Shown: positions 60,838 to 64,000 of the stretch, piece after piece
Position numbering within the stretch: position 1 is the first letter of the stretch
Layout: every line of letters begins with the position of its first letter
Position numbers and translations under genes: made by a program
DNA from: Curvivirga sp965219885
Lineage (GTDB): Bacteria > Pseudomonadota > Alphaproteobacteria > UBA8366 > Aestuariispiraceae
Assembly (NCBI RefSeq): GCF_965219885.1
Contig: NZ_CBDCOT010000007.1
Coordinates: forward strand, 310,001 to 374,000
Direction: 5' to 3'
Length of the DNA: 64,000 bases
Notes under the pieces: generated by a model
Told to the model about the DNA's origin: nothing
The model's input: the letters and a program-made list of their open reading frames with translations, nothing else
Database searches by the model: none

Positions 60838-62778
60838 ATGGGTCACAATTTACCATTATTAAAACCAAATCAATTTTCCCTCCGATCTTGCATCAAATGG
60901 GCTGCAATATCCAGTGTAATGATAATGTCGACAATGGCACAAGCGGTTGAATTTTCAGATGCGCCGATGTTGAAAGAAAAGATTGAGGCTGGGATATTGC
61001 CAGTTGTTGATGAGCGACTACCTGAAACACCAATGATTGTGCAGCCGACAAATATGCTTGGGAAGTATGGCGGTACCTGGCGTATGGGCATGCGACGTGG
61101 CCGTGACCATGCGTTGCTTATTCGTACAATGGGGTATGAAAACTTAATGCGCTGGAATCCTGAATGGACCAGTGTGATCCCCAATATTGCAAAATCCTAT
61201 ACTGTAAATGACGATGCGACTGAATATGTCTTTTATCTACGTCCAGGGATGCGCTGGTCAGACGGTGATTTCTTTGACGCTGATGATATTATGTTCTGGT
61301 ATGAACATGTGGCAACAGATCCTGTATTGAGTCAGGACGATGATATTTGGTTTTTCTCTGGTGGGGAAAAAGCAAAGGTAGAAAAACGCGGAGATCATGC
61401 TGTTGCGTTTATTTTTGACCACCCTCATGCTTTGTTTACGCAATTCCTCGCGGGCCCAGAAGGTGTTGAACCAACATCTTATCCATCACATTATTTGAAA
61501 CAATTCCATCCAGCGTTTAATCCAAATGTAGATGAAGAAGCAAAGGCTGCAGGTTTCGAAGGATGGCATGCGCAGTTTTTGGCTAAATTTGGTGAGCCCG
61601 GCAATGTTGATAATAAAACGCGTTGGATGAATAAAGAATTACCCACATTGAATGCTTGGGTGTTGGATTCTACTCATACGATTGATGAACCATTAAGTGC
61701 TGTACGAAACCCATATTATTGGAAAGTAGATCCAGCAGGCCTTCAATTACCATATATTGATCGACTGCATTTCGAAGTGGTTAAATCGAAATCCGATATT
61801 CGTGATGTGGCACGTGCAGGTAATATCGATATGCAGGCCCGCGCAATGCCTAGTTTTGCAGAACAAGTCAACGCATCTCCCTCCGATTGGCCAGGTGTAA
61901 ATACGTTTGGTGTCATCGATACTGATATGAACAAAGCTGTTATTGCTTTAAACCTTAATCATCGGGACCCGGTGTTAAAGGAAATCTTTAATACCAAAGA
62001 CTTTCGTGTGGCTTTATCTGTTTCGATTGATCGTGCCGCGATAATTCGAAGTGCAGGTGAAAATATTGGTGTGCCATTTCAAGCAGCGCCTCGTCCGGAA
62101 TCAGACTTTTATAATGAAAAGCTAGCGAAGCAATATTTGGAATATGTACCTGGACAGGCTGCCAAGATGTTAGATGATCTTGGGTTAATGAGAGGTGAGG
62201 ATGGTATTCGCCGTCGTCCAGATGGAAAACGTTTATCTTTCTTTATCGATACTGTCGGCGATGACCGTTATGACGTTTTGCTCAAAGTTGCGAAAGATTG
62301 GCGTGCCATTGGTGTAGATGTCACTGCACGGAATTTGGCTCAACACACATTTTATGATACGCGGGAACTGAATGAACATGATGCCTCCTCTTGGGGCGGT
62401 GATGGCGGTATCGCGGTTATTCAATCTCCGATTTTCTATTTCCCAATTTATTATGAATCTGTTCAGGCTGTGAATTGGGCACGTTGGTATCGTGATCCAT
62501 CTGATCCGAAAGCAGAAGAGCCGACTGCACCAGTTAAGAAACAAATGGAGCTTTATAGAAAGATAGTAAAAACGCAATCTCAGGAAGAGCAAAGTAGGTT
62601 AATGCGTGAAATACTGGATATTGCAGCAGAAGAATTCTATGTGTTCGGGGTGAGTTTACCACCAATACGGTATGGAATTTATCGTCAGGGATTTGAAAAT
62701 GTGCCTGCATTGATGCCGGCGGCATGGACTTATCCGACGCCCGCGCCCACAAATCCGGCACAATATTTCTTTAGATAA
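60838..62778 (+). CDS. Extracellular solute-binding protein, SBP_bac_5 family
   Basis: The 646-aa protein has a signal peptide (KWAAISSVMIMSTMAQAVEF) and the long family-5 fold of peptide/opine/nickel-binding ABC partners: IPNIAKSYTVNDDATEYVFYL, RPGMRWSDGDFFDADDIMFWY, LRKAxx-type segment FRVALSVSIDRAAIIRSAG and KMLDDLGL. This sub-type, with VQPTNMLGKYGGTWRMG, is longer than dipeptide-binding DppA. No permease or ATPase is adjacent inside the window; the next gene is a sensor kinase. The substrate is unknown. Confidence 0.88.
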   Translation: MGHNLPLLKPNQFSLRSCIKWAAISSVMIMSTMAQAVEFSDAPMLKEKIEAGILPVVDERLPETPMIVQPTNMLGKYGGTWRMGMRRGRDHALLIRTMGYENLMRWNPEWTSVIPNIAKSYTVNDDATEYVFYLRPGMRWSDGDFFDADDIMFWYEHVATDPVLSQDDDIWFFSGGEKAKVEKRGDHAVAFIFDHPHALFTQFLAGPEGVEPTSYPSHYLKQFHPAFNPNVDEEAKAAGFEGWHAQFLAKFGEPGNVDNKTRWMNKELPTLNAWVLDSTHTIDEPLSAVRNPYYWKVDPAGLQLPYIDRLHFEVVKSKSDIRDVARAGNIDMQARAMPSFAEQVNASPSDWPGVNTFGVIDTDMNKAVIALNLNHRDPVLKEIFNTKDFRVALSVSIDRAAIIRSAGENIGVPFQAAPRPESDFYNEKLAKQYLEYVPGQAAKMLDDLGLMRGEDGIRRRPDGKRLSFFIDTVGDDRYDVLLKVAKDWRAIGVDVTARNLAQHTFYDTRELNEHDASSWGGDGGIAVIQSPIFYFPIYYESVQAVNWARWYRDPSDPKAEEPTAPVKKQMELYRKIVKTQSQEEQSRLMREILDIAAEEFYVFGVSLPPIRYGIYRQGFENVPALMPAAWTYPTPAPTNPAQYFFR

Positions 62779-62877
62779 GTTTCATTATATATTTTGAGTA
62801 AGAATTTAAGATAAGGTAATAGGCAGATATATGAGTGTAATTGATACGAGGGTATCGGCATATTCTGTGGGGGGGAC

Positions 62878-64000
62878 ATGTCAGAACAAACTCATTTGAA
62901 AATCGGTAAACGACGTTTTCTCTTTGGAGGTTTGACTTTCAAGGTTCTTTCAATCGTCGTTTTGGCGCAGTTATTAATTTTGTCTGTTGGGGGGTATTTC
63001 TATGTCGGCCAATTGACGAGATCAATTGATGCTACGGTGGAGAATCGATTGCGATCTGTTGGGGCTTTATTACAAGATTCCCAATTAAAATATACGGCAC
63101 TTTCTGATCGCGATGTATTAACCGAGCTAGTTGGAGATGAGCTACTTGATGGTATGGTTGTTGGTGTCAATGGTACAATCTATCATTCCATCAACAAGTC
63201 CTTGTTAGGCCAATCCATTTCTAAACTTGGTCATCTAAAGTTAAACTGGTTCAATCCCACCCATGTGGAACCGCAACTTATTCGCCTTGAAGAGGGTGAT
63301 GAAACATCCATCGTCAGTATTACACCTATATTTACATTAAATTCTACGCGCCCATTTTTATTTGCATATATAAAACTCGACAGCACAAGCTTAACTCAGG
63401 AAAAACAATTGATAATGATCGAAACGTTTTTCGCGGCGTTGGCGTGTATTCTGCTGACGAGTTTTATCATTTATATTTTCCTTCATCGCTTTATTTTTAA
63501 ACGTATTCGCTCCGCTGCTGATTTTGCAGAAAATGTGGCTGTTGGGGATTACTCTTCTAAGTTAAAGGCCTTTGCGCATGATGAGCTCGGATTGCTTGAG
63601 CGTAGTTTGAACCAAATGGTTTTTGAGTTGAAAGAGCGAAGTCATAAAAATGATGAAGCAGAACGAGAATTGAAGGATGTGAATGAGAATCTGGAAAATC
63701 GTGTGGTGGAACGTACAACGGAATTATCCAAAGCAGCCCATGATTTAATGTTAGAGGCTGATAGTCATAAGAAAACAACAGATGCTTTGAAGAAACAGGG
63801 TGCTTTCATGCAGCTCTTGCAGCGTATTATAGTTGCATCTAATGAAACCAATTCAATTGATGAGGCATGGAAAGTTGGTCTGCATGCAATACAGAAGCAT
63901 TTCAGATGGCCGGTAGGGATGGTCTTTACATTAAAAGACGATCATCGTGATATCATGAGTCTTTCGGAAAATGTATATCTGGAAGATCTAAAAACCTATG
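62878..64000 (+). CDS. Membrane sensor kinase or receptor, N-terminal part, cut by window end
   Basis: The open frame runs 374 codons to the end of the window. It starts at ATG behind GTGGGGGGG. One membrane helix lies at about residues 22-42, a periplasmic sensor domain of about 135 residues follows, then a second helix (about 180-202), a HAMP domain (FKRIRSAADFAENVAVGDYS, AHDELGLLERSLNQM), a coiled coil and the beginning of a GAF domain. A kinase core is expected downstream but not seen. It is 99 bp after the solute-binding protein, so they are probably co-transcribed. Confidence 0.85.
   Translation, partial: MSEQTHLKIGKRRFLFGGLTFKVLSIVVLAQLLILSVGGYFYVGQLTRSIDATVENRLRSVGALLQDSQLKYTALSDRDVLTELVGDELLDGMVVGVNGTIYHSINKSLLGQSISKLGHLKLNWFNPTHVEPQLIRLEEGDETSIVSITPIFTLNSTRPFLFAYIKLDSTSLTQEKQLIMIETFFAALACILLTSFIIYIFLHRFIFKRIRSAADFAENVAVGDYSSKLKAFAHDELGLLERSLNQMVFELKERSHKNDEAERELKDVNENLENRVVERTTELSKAAHDLMLEADSHKKTTDALKKQGAFMQLLQRIIVASNETNSIDEAWKVGLHAIQKHFRWPVGMVFTLKDDHRDIMSLSENVYLEDLKTY

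Noticed and set aside
1..64000. Mobile elements, CRISPR arrays, prophage or plasmid genes
   Set aside because: No transposase, integrase, phage or Cas motif and no regularly spaced repeats were seen.

Overview
The window reads as the chromosome of a free-living, probably marine alphaproteobacterium, most like the moderately AT-rich Rhodospirillales-type lineages (Terasakiella or Thalassospira relatives). This is an inference from gene content: a zinc-free L36 protein, DUF465 and DUF1192 small proteins, an RHH_4 protein, ClpS-ClpA, a PutR-type Lrp regulator divergent from a bifunctional PutA, a SUF operon led by an Rrf2 regulator, GlcDEF, and genes resembling those for D-glutamate and ectoine breakdown. 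Coding density is high. I see no rRNA, tRNA, CRISPR array, insertion sequence, prophage or plasmid gene, so this looks like core chromosome with a few accessory loci.

Layout. 1-4.4 kb: the 3' end of an AsmA-like gene, an RHH protein, an alpha/beta hydrolase, a CheW protein with an unusual globin-like tail, and a DUF465 protein. 4.8-8.1 kb: ubiX, pyruvate kinase and a FolD homologue with altered catalytic residues. 8.1-12.6 kb: the glcDEF operon for glycolate oxidase, then rpmJ. 12.8-17.3 kb: a methyltransferase, a membrane LytTR regulator, a small two-gene operon of unknown function behind a long inverted repeat, and a sensor kinase. 17.4-24.5 kb: clpS/clpA, two MDR oxidoreductases, DUF1192, UDP-glucuronate decarboxylase and an Lrp regulator. 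24.6-33.3 kb: putA, a glycosyltransferase/phosphoesterase pair facing a lipid kinase, a YHS-domain protein and a large MscS channel. 33.5-39.9 kb: the SUF operon (regulator, sufB, sufC, sufD, sufS, sufT, then a SufA-type carrier). 39.9-46.2 kb: panB-panC-recQ and a DUF1800/DUF1501 pair. 46.6-52.3 kb: dgcN-dgcA, an MFS transporter and doeA-doeB. 52.3-60.5 kb: pdxJ and a FecR-domain gene, a HIT/methyltransferase pair, LysE, glyoxalase I, a PlsC acyltransferase, a GAF-PAS-PAS kinase and a second GlcD-type oxidase. 60.8-64 kb: a solute-binding protein followed by a sensor kinase cut by the window end.

How the parts fit. Several loci handle amino acids and compatible solutes: proline to glutamate (PutA), D-glutamate through N-acetylation (DgcN/DgcA), ectoine-type hydrolysis and deacetylation (DoeA/DoeB), and a LysE exporter. 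Cofactor supply is well represented: the SUF system serves Fe-S enzymes such as GlcF, with pantothenate (PanB/PanC), pyridoxine phosphate (PdxJ), folate one-carbon (FolD-like) and prenylated FMN (UbiX). Three hybrid-free sensor kinases appear without an adjacent response regulator.

The most unusual items are the CheW-globin fusion whose globin lacks the proximal histidine, the FolD homologue with Lys-to-Gln and Asp-to-Glu changes at catalytic positions, the dgc/doe neighbourhood with possible RNA and DNA control elements, and the small two-gene operon at 15.3-15.8 kb.
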